A stretch of DNA of 64,000 nt from Streptomyces sp. 6-11-2 (GTDB lineage: Bacteria; Actinomycetota; Actinomycetes; Streptomycetales; Streptomycetaceae). Within the stretch, counting starts at the first letter, position 1. Each line of letters starts with the position of its first letter. Positions 35,812 to 44,865 of this stretch are shown here, piece after piece. Position numbers and translations under genes: made by a program. The notes beneath the pieces were generated by a model, which had not been told where the DNA came from, did not search any database, and saw nothing but the letters and a program-made list of their open reading frames with translations. The stretch spans positions 558,001-622,000 of the forward strand of contig NZ_BJOR01000001.1 of the NCBI RefSeq assembly GCF_006540305.1, in the 5' to 3' direction.

Positions 35812-37029
35812 TCAGAGCCTGACGGGGAGGGCGGCCGGTGCCCTGACAAGCAGGGCGGGCTGATAACGCAGTTCCGACGGGTGCACGGCGAGACGGACGT
35901 CCGGGAATCGCTCGTAGACGCGCCGGATCGATATCTCCGCCTGGGCCCGGGCCAGATGCGTTCCGATGCAGTAGTGGATGCCGTGGCCGAAGGTGAGGTG
36001 CGCCGGCTTCGGCCGGTCGATGTCCAGTTCGTCCGGCCGGTCGGGGAAGGCCGCCGGATCGTGGTTCGCGCTGGCCGGGGAGAGCATCACGATCTCGCCC
36101 GCCGGAATCGTGGTGCCCGCGATCTCGACGTCCTCCAGGGTCAGCCGCTGAAGGGTGTACATCATGGGTCCGGCGAAACGGATCAACTCGTCGACCACCT
36201 GGGGGATCCGGTCGAGGTCGGCCTTGAGCCGCGCGGCCTGCCCGGGATGGGTCAGCAGCCCGACGAAGCAGCCGGTCACCAGCGCGGTGGTCGTCTCGTT
36301 GCCGCCGGTCATCAGCGCGAACGCGGTGGAGAGGATCTCCTTCGGGGTCAGCAGCTTGTCGCCCTCGGCGTGCACCATCGCGGAGACGAGGTCGTCGCTC
36401 GGGTGACGCTCCTTCTCCGCGATCAGATCGGCCATGTAAGCGGACAGTTGCCTGGTGTGCTCGGCGAGAACGCCGGTCGGATCGGCCGCGTCGGTGGAGC
36501 GCATCGTGTTCGACCAGACCTTGAACTGCCGCCAGTCGGACGCCGGAACGCCCAGCAACTGGGCGATCGCGATGATCGGCAGAGGCTCGGTGAGACCGGC
36601 CAGCAGGTCCGGCCGCGGCTGCCCGGCCAGCTCGTCGAGCAGTTCGTCGACGACCTTCTCCAGGCTGGGGCGCATGTTCGCGACCCGTTTGGGAGTGAAG
36701 GCGAACACCAGCGCCTTGCGCAGCCGGGTGTGCCGCGGCGGGTCGGAGTTGGCCAGGTGATGCGTGATCTCGTCGGCAGGCGTCAGCTCCTTGCCGATCT
36801 GCCGGCCGAGCGCCCCGTACAGGCTCCCGATGTCCCGGCTCATCCGGGGGTCGGCCAGTGCGTTGCGGACGTCCTCGTGCCGGGTGACCACCCAGGCCCG
36901 CGCTCCGTCGGGCGTCCGCACCATGGTCACCGGCTGTTCGGCGCGCAGCACGGCGAAGGTCGGATACGGGTTCTGGGTGTAGTCGTCACTGAACATCCAG
37001 TGCTTCGAAAGCGCTCCGCCGGCTGCCAT
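35812..37029 (-). CDS. Cytochrome P450 (tailoring enzyme)
   Basis: A 405-residue P450. The I-helix has [15 protein letters not shown], the ExxR motif is ELIRF, and the heme loop is [17 protein letters not shown] with the Cys ligand. [18 protein letters not shown] is typical of CYP107-like enzymes of secondary metabolism. The ATG at 37029 is favoured by AGGGAG 9 nt upstream. It heads a minus-strand set with mbtH and ferredoxin, divergent from the ACP. Likely roles are hydroxylation, epoxidation or aryl coupling of the lipopeptide; the sequence does not decide. Confidence 0.92.
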   Translation of the reverse strand: MAAGGALSKHWMFSDDYTQNPYPTFAVLRAEQPVTMVRTPDGARAWVVTRHEDVRNALADPRMSRDIGSLYGALGRQIGKELTPADEITHHLANSDPPRHTRLRKALVFAFTPKRVANMRPSLEKVVDELLDELAGQPRPDLLAGLTEPLPIIAIAQLLGVPASDWRQFKVWSNTMRSTDAADPTGVLAEHTRQLSAYMADLIAEKERHPSDDLVSAMVHAEGDKLLTPKEILSTAFALMTGGNETTTALVTGCFVGLLTHPGQAARLKADLDRIPQVVDELIRFAGPMMYTLQRLTLEDVEIAGTTIPAGEIVMLSPASANHDPAAFPDRPDELDIDRPKPAHLTFGHGIHYCIGTHLARAQAEISIRRVYERFPDVRLAVHPSELRYQPALLVRAPAALPVRL

Positions 37030-37374
37030 CGATGCTCTCCCTGCGGTCGTCCGGTGCCTCCGCACTGATCGCGGGGCACGTCCGGCCCACCAGCCTGGCC
37101 CCGCCGGGCGCGGCCGTCAGCGCTGATGTGGAATCTTCGATGTGCCGCTCCGGGACGGACCGCAGATGGCTGATTCGAATTCTTCGTACCGGTCTGGTGA
37201 ACGCGGGTTCACCCCGGCTACGTTCGCCGAGGCGTGTGAGTGATGCGCCGAATTCCACCGGGAATTGCCGGTACGGCGTCGGGAACTTCCGTACCGGCCT
37301 TGGTGATCGAACTCGTCCATTCCATGCGCGGCTCGTCCGGGCCGGCGTCACCATCACGAGGGAGCAGGAGCGAT
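37030..37374. other. Divergent promoter region of the biosynthetic cluster
   Basis: These 345 bases separate the P450 operon (minus) from the type II PKS operon (plus). A relatively AT-rich stretch lies around 37128-37195 and is the likely promoter core. CAGGAG at 37365-37370 is the ACP ribosome site. No palindromic operator stands out by eye. Confidence 0.5.
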
Positions 37375-37626
37375 ATGACGACCTCTACGGAGAACACGTC
37401 CGTGAAAATCAAGGAAATCGTCTGCGACATTCTCGAGCTCGAGGAGGACGAGGTCACCGAGAGCAGCCTGTTCAAGGAGGACCACGGCGCCGACTCGCTG
37501 CGCGCCATCGAGATCCTCGCCGCCCTGGAGAAGCACTTCCACGTCGTCATCGACCAGGCCGAACTGGGCCGCATGGTCAACCTCAAGGGCGTGGAAGAGG
37601 TCGTCGCGGAAGCCGCCGGCAAGTAG
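37375..37626 (+). CDS. Acyl carrier protein 1 of the type II PKS
   Basis: An 83-residue acyl carrier protein. KIKEIVCDILELEEDEVTESS is helix 1, and GADSLRAIEILAAL carries the phosphopantetheine Ser in DSL. The remainder (VVIDQAELGRMVNLKGVEEVV) matches helices 3-4. The ATG at 37375 has CAGGAG 5 nt upstream; an open frame to 37240 is not conserved. It is the first gene of the plus-strand cluster, 55 bases before the first ketosynthase, and carries the growing polyene chain. Confidence 0.93.
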   Translation: MTTSTENTSVKIKEIVCDILELEEDEVTESSLFKEDHGADSLRAIEILAALEKHFHVVIDQAELGRMVNLKGVEEVVAEAAGK

Positions 37627-37681
37627 CCCCGAGCGAGCGGTACCACCGCGGCACCGCCGATCGAAACCGGACGGAGAGACC

Positions 37682-38938
37682 ATGCGTGCAACTGCAACCA
37701 GCAACGGGTCGGCACCACCAGCGCATCGCGTGGTCCTGACCGGCTTCGGAGTCTTCTCGAGCATCGGTGTGGGCGCGGTCGAGTTCGCCGAGGGGCTGCG
37801 GGCCGGGCTCAGCGGCGCCAAGCCGATCACCAGGTTCGCGACCGAGGGTTTCGCCCACGCCAACGGCTGCGAACTGGTCGGCTTCGAGCCACGCCAGTGG
37901 ATCCGCACCCTGGACGTCGACGAACTCGGCCCCGCCACCCGCTTCTCGGTGGCCGCGGCCCGGATGGCCGTGGCCCATGCCGGACTGAGCGAGGACGTCC
38001 TGCGTGGACAGCGCGGCCTGATCTCCATCGGGTCCACCGACGGGGAGTCGCACGACCTCGACCGCCTGGTCGAGACCGAGATCGAGCACGGACCCGAGAA
38101 GATGGACCCGAAGGTGGTCCGGCGGGTCCCGGCGAGCCGGCTGGCCACGGCCGTCGCGCACGAACTGGGCCTGGAGGACGTCGAGGCGGTCACCATTCCG
38201 ACCGCCTGCGCCGCGGGCAACTACGCCATCGGCTACGGCTTCGACGCGGTGCGTACCGGCGAGGTCGAGTTCGCGCTGTGCGGCGGCGCGGACGCGATGT
38301 GCCGCAAGACCTTCGCCGGCTTCTACCGGCTGGGCACGATCGCTCCGGACTGCTGCCGGCCGTTCGACAAGGACCGCAAGGGCATCCTGACCGGTGAGGG
38401 CGCCGGCGTACTGGTCCTGGAGTCCCTGGAGTCGGCACTGCGCCGCGGTGCCACCATCCACGCCGAGGTCCTGGGGTACGGGCTGAACTGCGATGCCGAC
38501 CACCCGGTCGCGCCCAACCAGGGCAGCATCGCCCGGTGCATGGAACTGGCCCTGAACAACGCCGGGGTGAAGCCGTCCGAGGTCGATCTGATCTCCGCGC
38601 ACGGAACCGGCACCAAGGCGAACGACGTCACCGAGACCCGCGCGGTCCGCGACGTCTACGGCGAGGCGCCGCCGCGCACCGTCTCGCTGAAGTCGATGCT
38701 CGGCCACACCATGGGCGCCGCCAGCGCGCTCGCCGCGATCGCCTGCGCCCTGGCCGTCGAGGGCGGGTTCATCCCGCCCACCATCAACCACCGGGAGACC
38801 GACCCCGAATGCGAGGTCGACTGCGTGCCCAACCATGCCGTCGACGCCGAGCTGAGGATCGTGCAGAACAACGGGATGGCCTTCGGCGGCAACAACGCCG
38901 TGGTGATCCTCGCCAAGTACGAGGAGCAGGCCTCATGA
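37682..38938 (+). CDS. Type II ketosynthase with complete Cys-His-His triad (KS-alpha)
   Basis: A 418-residue thiolase-fold ketosynthase. The nucleophile is Cys176 in TIPTACAAGN, the His residues are in SAHGTGTKAND and KSMLGHTMGAAS, and the end is FGGNNAVVILAKYE. It is closest in style to KS subunits of highly reducing type II PKS (aryl polyene or Iga type) rather than FabF of primary metabolism. It should condense malonyl units on ACP together with a CLF-like partner. Its stop overlaps the next KS start as ATGA. Confidence 0.92.
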   Translation: MRATATSNGSAPPAHRVVLTGFGVFSSIGVGAVEFAEGLRAGLSGAKPITRFATEGFAHANGCELVGFEPRQWIRTLDVDELGPATRFSVAAARMAVAHAGLSEDVLRGQRGLISIGSTDGESHDLDRLVETEIEHGPEKMDPKVVRRVPASRLATAVAHELGLEDVEAVTIPTACAAGNYAIGYGFDAVRTGEVEFALCGGADAMCRKTFAGFYRLGTIAPDCCRPFDKDRKGILTGEGAGVLVLESLESALRRGATIHAEVLGYGLNCDADHPVAPNQGSIARCMELALNNAGVKPSEVDLISAHGTGTKANDVTETRAVRDVYGEAPPRTVSLKSMLGHTMGAASALAAIACALAVEGGFIPPTINHRETDPECEVDCVPNHAVDAELRIVQNNGMAFGGNNAVVILAKYEEQAS

Positions 38939-40068
38939 GCCGGCCCGTCGTCGGAATCGGCGCGGTCGCGAGCATCGGCCGCGACCCCTCCGAGCTGTTC
39001 GAGAGCCTGTGCGCCGGACGGAGCGGGCTGGCTCCGCTGCGCGGCTTCGACCGGTCGAAGTTCAAGGCGGGCCATCTCTTCGAGATCGACGACCGGCCCG
39101 CGCCGGGCGTGGACGTGCCGGGCCGGGCGACCGGGTTCCTGCTCGACGCGGTGGGCCAGGCGGCCCGTGACGCCGGCCTCGGTGAGGACCTCCGCGAGGT
39201 GCCGATCCTGGTCGGCACCGGATTGCGGGAACTGCGGTCGCTGGAGCTGTGGTGGCGCGACGGCGCCGCGTTCGCGGCGGAGCGGATGCACTTCGGCACC
39301 GCCCTTCGGGAACGTTTCGGCGCGGTCGACACACACACCTTCTCCAACGCCTGCTCCGCCTCGCTGTACGCGCTGGCACTCGCCGTCGACCAGCTGGAGA
39401 CCGGCGCGGTGGAGCACGTGATCGTGGCCGGCACCGACTCGATCACGGAGAGCATGTTCGGGCTGACCGACGCCTTCCAGCTGGAGCCGCCCGGCCGGCT
39501 CAGACCCTTCGACGTCGACCGCAAGGGCACCATCCTCGGCGAGGGAGCCGGCGCGATCGTGCTGGCCCGCGAGCCGGACCACCGCCGGATCCACGGCAGG
39601 GTGCGGTCGGTCGGCGTGAACTGCGACGCCCACCACACCACCGCGCCCCTCCAGGCCGGGGTCGCCGCCGCGATCAGGCAGGCGCACCAACGGGCCGGGG
39701 TGAAACCGGAGAACGTGGACCTGGTCATGCTGCACGGCACCGGTACCCCGCTCAACGACGAGGTGGAGGTACGGGCCCTGCGCGAGGTCTTCGGCGAGCA
39801 CGAGCGCGTACCGCTGGTGACCGCCGTCAAGTCGATGACCGGGCACACCGCCGGCTCGGCCGGGGTGCTGAGCCTCATCACGGCCCTGCGGGCCATGTCG
39901 ACCGGGCGGATCCCGCCGGTGACCGAACTCGACGAACCCACCGAGGACGTGAGCGCGTTGCGGCTGGTGCACACCACCGAGGCCACCGGTCGCGTCGATG
40001 TGGCGCAGGTCAACGGCTTCGGCTTCGGCGGACTGAACGCGGTGGCCATCGTGGAGGCGGCCCGATGA
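38935..40068 (+). CDS. Second ketosynthase with an intact catalytic triad
   Basis: A 377-residue, N-terminally short ketosynthase. The nucleophile Cys140 lies in FSNACSASLYALALA, with His in LHGTGTPLNDE and KSMTGHTAGSAG, so all three catalytic residues remain. In simple KS/CLF pairs the second subunit lacks the Cys; this one does not, so it is either a second elongating KS or a starter/terminal KS like that of aryl polyene clusters. It is translationally coupled on both sides (ATGA overlaps), suggesting fixed stoichiometry with its neighbours. Confidence 0.88.
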   Translation: MSRPVVGIGAVASIGRDPSELFESLCAGRSGLAPLRGFDRSKFKAGHLFEIDDRPAPGVDVPGRATGFLLDAVGQAARDAGLGEDLREVPILVGTGLRELRSLELWWRDGAAFAAERMHFGTALRERFGAVDTHTFSNACSASLYALALAVDQLETGAVEHVIVAGTDSITESMFGLTDAFQLEPPGRLRPFDVDRKGTILGEGAGAIVLAREPDHRRIHGRVRSVGVNCDAHHTTAPLQAGVAAAIRQAHQRAGVKPENVDLVMLHGTGTPLNDEVEVRALREVFGEHERVPLVTAVKSMTGHTAGSAGVLSLITALRAMSTGRIPPVTELDEPTEDVSALRLVHTTEATGRVDVAQVNGFGFGGLNAVAIVEAAR

Positions 40069-41027
40069 ACGAGTTCCCGCGGATCGTGGTCAGCGGTGTG
40101 GGTCCTGCCCTGCCCGGAGTGGCCGGTACCGAGGACCTGGCGACCGGACCGGGCTTCCCCGCGGAGCCGGTGGACCCGGCCGCCCGGCTCGGCAAGAAAG
40201 GCCTGAAGTACAAGGACCGCGCCACCCGGCTCGGTCTGTGCGCGGCCTTCGCCGGACTGTGCGACGCCGGACTGCGGGACGCGGACGGCCCGCTGGTCGA
40301 GGGCGGCGGTGTCGGTGTCGTGGTGGCGTCCAACTACGGGAACGCGGACACCGTCTGCCGGGTGGTCACGACCATCGCGGCCGAGACGACCCGGGGCACG
40401 AGCCCGATGGACAGCCCCAACGCCTCCAGCAACATCGTCGCCTCCGAGATCGCGATCCGGTTCAAGCTGGGCGGCCCGAACCTGACCGTCTGCAACGGCG
40501 ACGCCTCGGGTCTCGACGCCCTGCGCTGGGCCGCGGGCCTGCTGCGCTCCGGACGGGCCGAGCACGTGCTGGTCGTCGGGGTCGAACCGGACAACGAGGT
40601 GGTGCGCAAGCTGGTCGGCGCGGACCGGATCGTGGACGGGGCCGTCGCGGTGGTCCTGGAGCGCGCCGAGACCGCGCGGGCGCGCGGCGTACGACCGAGG
40701 GCCCGCCTGGGCGGCTTCGTGCGCACCGGCGGGGTCGAGGAGTGCGTCGGACGCCTCGCCGCGCTCGGCTCGGGCACCCCGGCCGGCTGGTACCCGCCGG
40801 AGACCGCCGCCGACGACGCACCGCCCGCGGCGCTGCTCGCCGGGGTTCCCCGGTACCGGATGCCCGACGGCTGGGGCGCGCTCTCCGGTGCGCTGGGCCT
40901 GGTGCAGTGCGCCGCCGCCACCGGCCGGTTCGACGCGGGCGAGCCCGGCCCCCTCTACGCGCTCGCCGGCCGCGGCAACGACGGTGTGGCCGGAGTCCTC
41001 CTGCTCGCCCCCGGAGACGCCCGGTGA
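40065..41027 (+). CDS. Truncated ketosynthase-like protein lacking the catalytic Cys (CLF-like)
   Basis: A 320-residue KS-fold protein. The nucleophile elbow reads TVCNGDASGLDALRWAAGLL, where Asp stands in the Cys position. The two His motifs of the C-terminal half are absent, since the region is shortened. SNYGNADTVCRVV and SPMDSPNASSNIVASEIAIR resemble the KS N-terminal fold. By analogy with chain-length factors it probably forms a heterodimer, most likely with the upstream KS (38935) to which it is coupled by an ATGA overlap. A role as a structural or gatekeeping subunit is inferred. Confidence 0.78.
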   Translation: MNEFPRIVVSGVGPALPGVAGTEDLATGPGFPAEPVDPAARLGKKGLKYKDRATRLGLCAAFAGLCDAGLRDADGPLVEGGGVGVVVASNYGNADTVCRVVTTIAAETTRGTSPMDSPNASSNIVASEIAIRFKLGGPNLTVCNGDASGLDALRWAAGLLRSGRAEHVLVVGVEPDNEVVRKLVGADRIVDGAVAVVLERAETARARGVRPRARLGGFVRTGGVEECVGRLAALGSGTPAGWYPPETAADDAPPAALLAGVPRYRMPDGWGALSGALGLVQCAAATGRFDAGEPGPLYALAGRGNDGVAGVLLLAPGDAR

Positions 41028-41872
41028 GCCGTGACCGGCCGCAGGCGCCGGGCCGGCCCGGTGGCGCGGCGTGCACGGTGCAGCGCAAGCGGCCCACGGG
41101 CGGTACCCGTGCCCTCCTGCTGCACGGACTGGCCAACAGCTCCTCCGTGTGGGACGAGTTGACCGGGAGCGAGGCCGGCGGCCTGGATATGTGGGCCGCC
41201 GAACTGCCCTGGGGCGGCGGGCAGTCACCGGCCTGGGCCTACGGTCAGGACGCCTCCCGGGCGGTCGCGGACGCGCTCGGGCAGGTCCCCGGCGGCGCCG
41301 GAATCGTGGTGGCCCACTCCTTCTCCACCGTGCTGCTGCTGGACCTGCTCGGCGAGGAACTCGCCCGGGACGGTGACCCGTTCGCACGCCACGGCATCGA
41401 GGGCCTGGTGCTCGTGTCGCCGTTCTACCGCCGCGATCCGGAGAGCTTCGAGTACGGCGTCGTCGGCGACATGCTGGAGAACTTCCGCCGCACCATGGAA
41501 GAGGGCATCCGGGTGATGGCCGGGCCCCGGCTCGACCCCGCGCTGCGCCGCGACATGGCGCAGCGGGTCTGCGAACGGGTCGGCCCGTACGGCTACCTGA
41601 GCTTCTTCCGCAGCTATCTGCGCACGCCCTGGCTGCGCACCGACCTGATCACGGTGCCCTCGCTGGTGATCGGCGGGGAGGACGACTTCACCGCCGTACC
41701 CGCCGAGAGCACGGCGCTGGCCGCCGATCTCCCCGACGCACGCTGCCGGTTCATCCCCGGGGCCGGCCACTTCCCGATGGTGGAACAGGTGGACGCCTTC
41801 TCCGCCGCCCTCGGTGAGTTCGTCGACTCGATCGGCTGCCCCGTGCCCGCGGTCGTCGACCAACCCGCTTGA
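41024..41872 (+). CDS. Alpha/beta hydrolase
   Basis: A 282-residue alpha/beta hydrolase. LLLHGLANSSSVWDEL gives the oxyanion-hole HG motif. The nucleophile elbow is VVAHSFSTVLLL (HSFS in place of the common GHSxG), and the catalytic His is in GAGHFPMVEQ near the C-terminus. The GTG at 41024 overlaps the preceding stop. In this cluster it could be an editing or releasing thioesterase, freeing the acyl chain from ACP or removing stalled intermediates. Other hydrolase activities cannot be excluded. Confidence 0.82.
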   Translation: MSRDRPQAPGRPGGAACTVQRKRPTGGTRALLLHGLANSSSVWDELTGSEAGGLDMWAAELPWGGGQSPAWAYGQDASRAVADALGQVPGGAGIVVAHSFSTVLLLDLLGEELARDGDPFARHGIEGLVLVSPFYRRDPESFEYGVVGDMLENFRRTMEEGIRVMAGPRLDPALRRDMAQRVCERVGPYGYLSFFRSYLRTPWLRTDLITVPSLVIGGEDDFTAVPAESTALAADLPDARCRFIPGAGHFPMVEQVDAFSAALGEFVDSIGCPVPAVVDQPA

Positions 41873-41893
41873 CAGAAAAGGAGCCTGAGCAGC

Positions 41894-42934
41894 ATGACGT
41901 CCCCCATCAGCAGCACTCCCGAGCCGACCGAGCAGACGTTGAACGACTTCTTCGACGCCGCCGGCCACTTCTCGCTGCGGCCGTCCTACGAGGGCGGCAA
42001 CATCAGCACGACCATCGGCTTCAAGCACGTGCACTACCTGCTCGAGGCCGCCGTGCTCGAGCACTTCCGCGCCGCCGGTCTGGGCGCCACGACCCTCTAC
42101 GTCGAGTACGGTGCCGGCTTCGACGTCGTCTCCGTGAACACCCGGCTGCACACGGTGCTCACCCTGGACGACACGGTCGACGTCGAGGTCAAGCCGGTCA
42201 CCAAGGACTCCGACACCCGGCTGCGTTTCGCGGTCACCGGGACCGTGGAGCGGGACGGGGCGCCGCGCAAGGCGGTGACCAGCAAGTTCGAGGTCGCCCT
42301 TCGGGCCATCGAGCATGTGCCGGACCCCAGGCCGCTGCCCGAGCGCCTGACCCGCTTCGTGGTGCCGCGGCTGGGCCGGGCGACGCCGAGGGAACTCGCC
42401 GCCGTCCCGGTGGACAACATCGACCTGTCCGCGCAGCGCGGCGTCACCACGCGCTCCGGCGACCCGGTGCTGGCCGAGATCATCGGCGACGACAACGCCT
42501 TCGGCTGGAAGTGGCGAGTGCCCTACTTCTACTGCCACTTCACCAGTCACATGCAGATGTCCGGCTTCCTGCGGCAGATGGAGGAGGTGCTGCACCTGTT
42601 CGTCGCCGACCGGGGCATCGCCATCCAGCGCCTGCTGGACGAGCGCAACTGGATCCCGGTGGTGACCAAGTGCGACATCGAACTCACCGACGAGGTGCGG
42701 ATCGAGGACGAGCTGTACACCGTATTCACCGTCGAGGACGTCTTCAAGGCCGTCCTGTTCACCGCCCGGATGGACTGCTACGTGGTGCGTGACGGCGCGC
42801 TGGTGCGGGTCGCCACCGGACACATCACGCACGGCTACGTCACCAAGGAGTCGCCGGAGCGCGACTGGTCCCTGGTCACCTTCGACGACGAGGTGCTGGC
42901 CGCGCTCGGCGGCAAGACCCCCGCCGCCGGCTGA
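41894..42934 (+). CDS. Double-hotdog thioesterase/dehydratase-like protein
   Basis: A 346-residue protein with two apparent hotdog halves. The first is around FKHVHYLLEAAVLEHFRAAG. The second is around RVPYFYCHFTSHMQMSGFLRQMEEVLHL, with the strand-rich FTVEDVFKAVLFTARMDCYVV. The pattern resembles acyl-CoA/acyl-ACP thioesterase-like 4HBT families, but I do not identify the catalytic residues firmly. It begins with GGAG before the ATG and sits in the middle of the PKS operon. A dehydratase or isomerase role on the polyene is an alternative to thioesterase. Confidence 0.65.
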   Translation: MTSPISSTPEPTEQTLNDFFDAAGHFSLRPSYEGGNISTTIGFKHVHYLLEAAVLEHFRAAGLGATTLYVEYGAGFDVVSVNTRLHTVLTLDDTVDVEVKPVTKDSDTRLRFAVTGTVERDGAPRKAVTSKFEVALRAIEHVPDPRPLPERLTRFVVPRLGRATPRELAAVPVDNIDLSAQRGVTTRSGDPVLAEIIGDDNAFGWKWRVPYFYCHFTSHMQMSGFLRQMEEVLHLFVADRGIAIQRLLDERNWIPVVTKCDIELTDEVRIEDELYTVFTVEDVFKAVLFTARMDCYVVRDGALVRVATGHITHGYVTKESPERDWSLVTFDDEVLAALGGKTPAAG

Positions 42935-42961
42935 CCGGACCTGTCAAAAGGAGCTGTTGCC

Positions 42962-44065
42962 ATGAGCAGCGACACCATGGGCGCCGCCCGCAGACCGGTG
43001 ATCACCGCCTGGTCGGCCGTGTCCCCGTTCGGGATGGGGCGTGCGGCGTTCGTCGAGGGGATGCACGAGGGCGGTGAGACCGCCGTCCGGATCGACCGCG
43101 AGCAGTGGCAGGTTCCCGACGAGCGGGCCAGGCTGGTGCCCGGGTTCAGTCCGCGCGCGGCACTGGGCCGCAAGGGCACCCGGTCGATGGACCGGGTGAC
43201 GGGACTCGCGGTCAGCGCCGTGGGCGCGCTGCTCGACGACGCCGAGCGCAACCGCGAGGTCGCCACCGGCGACCGCGGGGCCGTCGTGCTCGGCACCACC
43301 ACCGGCAGCGCGCAGAGCATGATGGACTTCACCCGGGACTCGCTGACCGGTGAGCAGCCGTACTTCGTCGACCCGGCGCAGATGCCCAACACGGTGATGA
43401 ACTGCGCGGCCGGCCAGTGTGCGATCCGGCACCGGATCAAGGGCCCGAACGCCACCATCGCCGGAGGCCGGCTGGCCGGGCTGCTCGCGCTGAACTACGC
43501 GCGCAGACTGCTCGGCGCGGGCCGGGCCGAGGCGGTGCTGTGCGGCTCCGCCGAGGAGTACTCCAACGAGCGGGCCTGGCTGGAGTGGCACACCAGGGGC
43601 GACGAGGAGAAGCCGGCGCTGCTCGGCGAGGGCGCCGGCATGCTCCTGCTGGAACCCGAGGAGTCCGTCGCCGCCGAGCACGTGCTGGCCGAGGTGCTGG
43701 CCGTGGAGAGCGGCGTGTTCGCCGAAGGCCGGCTCCCGATGGTGCTCGGCTCCCGTCTGCGCCGCGCCATGGACCGCGCCGGGGTCGACCCGTCGCAGGT
43801 GTGGGCGGCCGTCCCGTGCGGCGCCGGCGACGTGCTCGGCGAGCGGGAACGGGGTGTGCTGGCCGAGGTGTTCGGCACCGCGGCGCTCGAACGGGTGCGG
43901 AACACCGAGCTGTTCGGGGACGCCTCGGCGGCGTCGGTGAGCCTGCAGATCGCCTCCGTGCTCGCGGTCGCCGAGCAGACGCCCGACGTCGCCGGGCGGG
44001 TGGCGGTGGTCACCGCGGTGGAACGCGACGGCGGGACCGGCTGCGCCCTGCTGCGGCTGCGCTGA
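42962..44065 (+). CDS. Ketosynthase-like chain-length-factor protein without active-site Cys
   Basis: A 367-residue KS-fold protein. At the nucleophile position TIAGGRLAGLLALN has Arg instead of Cys. The first His motif is replaced by AAVPCGAGDVLGE and the second by NTELFGDASAAS. All three catalytic positions are thus altered, as in CLF subunits. AAGGAG precedes the ATG at 42962. It probably pairs with the active KS at 37682 and helps fix polyene length. It is the fourth KS-like protein in the cluster. Confidence 0.85.
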   Translation: MSSDTMGAARRPVITAWSAVSPFGMGRAAFVEGMHEGGETAVRIDREQWQVPDERARLVPGFSPRAALGRKGTRSMDRVTGLAVSAVGALLDDAERNREVATGDRGAVVLGTTTGSAQSMMDFTRDSLTGEQPYFVDPAQMPNTVMNCAAGQCAIRHRIKGPNATIAGGRLAGLLALNYARRLLGAGRAEAVLCGSAEEYSNERAWLEWHTRGDEEKPALLGEGAGMLLLEPEESVAAEHVLAEVLAVESGVFAEGRLPMVLGSRLRRAMDRAGVDPSQVWAAVPCGAGDVLGERERGVLAEVFGTAALERVRNTELFGDASAASVSLQIASVLAVAEQTPDVAGRVAVVTAVERDGGTGCALLRLR

Positions 44066-44134
44066 GCACCCGGCCGTACCCGGAGACGACCGGGCCGTAC
44101 CCGGAAACCAATCGAGCGGAGGAGAGCGGTAGTC

Positions 44135-44398
44135 ATGGCGGCACAGCCCTTCGAGAAGCTGGACAAGGAAGAACTGCGGCGGACCCTGGCCGATGTGATC
44201 GACGTCGACGCCACCGAGATCGAGGAGGCCACCGACTTCGTGGAGGAGTTGCAGGTCGACTCGCTGCTCCTGCTGGAACTGGTCGTGGTGCTGGAGAAGA
44301 AGTACCAGGTCAAGTTCACCGAGCAGGAGATGCGGACGGCCCGCACCTTCAGTCAGGCGCGCGCGCTGCTGGAGCGCAAGCTGGCGGTGTCGGCGTGA
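44135..44398 (+). CDS. Acyl carrier protein 2
   Basis: An 87-residue carrier protein. LRRTLADVIDVDATEIEEATDF is followed by ELQVDSLLLLELVVVLEKKY with the phosphopantetheine Ser in DSL. The LLLLEL run after DSL is a little unusual and more hydrophobic than in ACP 1. A GGAGGAG ribosome site precedes the ATG. Its stop overlaps the following dehydratase start. Two ACPs may divide starter and elongation duties, or serve the two KS/CLF pairs. Confidence 0.92.
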   Translation: MAAQPFEKLDKEELRRTLADVIDVDATEIEEATDFVEELQVDSLLLLELVVVLEKKYQVKFTEQEMRTARTFSQARALLERKLAVSA

Positions 44399-44865
44399 CC
44401 GCCACCGCGCCGGAGGCGCCCGCCGGGACGGTCGCCCGGGCGTCCTTCGCGCCGAGGCCCTCCCCGGTGGACGCCGGGATCGAGGTGACGTCGGTGGCGC
44501 GGTCCGGGGTGGCCGGAGGGGACGGCCGCATGCTCAGCGCGGTGGCCACCGTCGCGATCGACAGGACGGAGCCGGTCTTCGCCGGCCACTACCCCGACTT
44601 CCCGATCTTCCCCGGCGTGTGCATCGTCGAATGCGTCCAGCGCGGCGCGCTCGCGGTGGCCGAGCGGTCCGGGATGTCCGAACCCCGGCTGCTCGCGGTG
44701 GAGTCCACGCGTTTCCTCGGCGCCGTCTATCCCGGTGACCTGCTCACGGTGCACCTGGAGCTGCGCGATCACGAGGGCGGTGTGCGCTGCCGGGCCACGG
44801 CGCGCACCGAGCGGGGCGATGCCGCGTCGGTGCGGCTGCGGCTGTCCGGTGAGGTCGGCGTATGA
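44395..44865 (+). CDS. FabZ-like 3-hydroxyacyl-ACP dehydratase 1
   Basis: A 156-residue hotdog dehydratase. FAGHYPDFPIFPGVCIVECV keeps the FabZ/FabA signature, with catalytic His65 and Glu79 spaced 14 residues apart exactly as in FabZ. The GTG at 44395 overlaps the ACP 2 stop as GTGA. It should remove water after ketoreduction to give trans double bonds. It overlaps the second dehydratase gene by four bases, so the two proteins probably form a heterodimer as in other reducing type II systems. Confidence 0.88.
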   Translation: MTATAPEAPAGTVARASFAPRPSPVDAGIEVTSVARSGVAGGDGRMLSAVATVAIDRTEPVFAGHYPDFPIFPGVCIVECVQRGALAVAERSGMSEPRLLAVESTRFLGAVYPGDLLTVHLELRDHEGGVRCRATARTERGDAASVRLRLSGEVGV

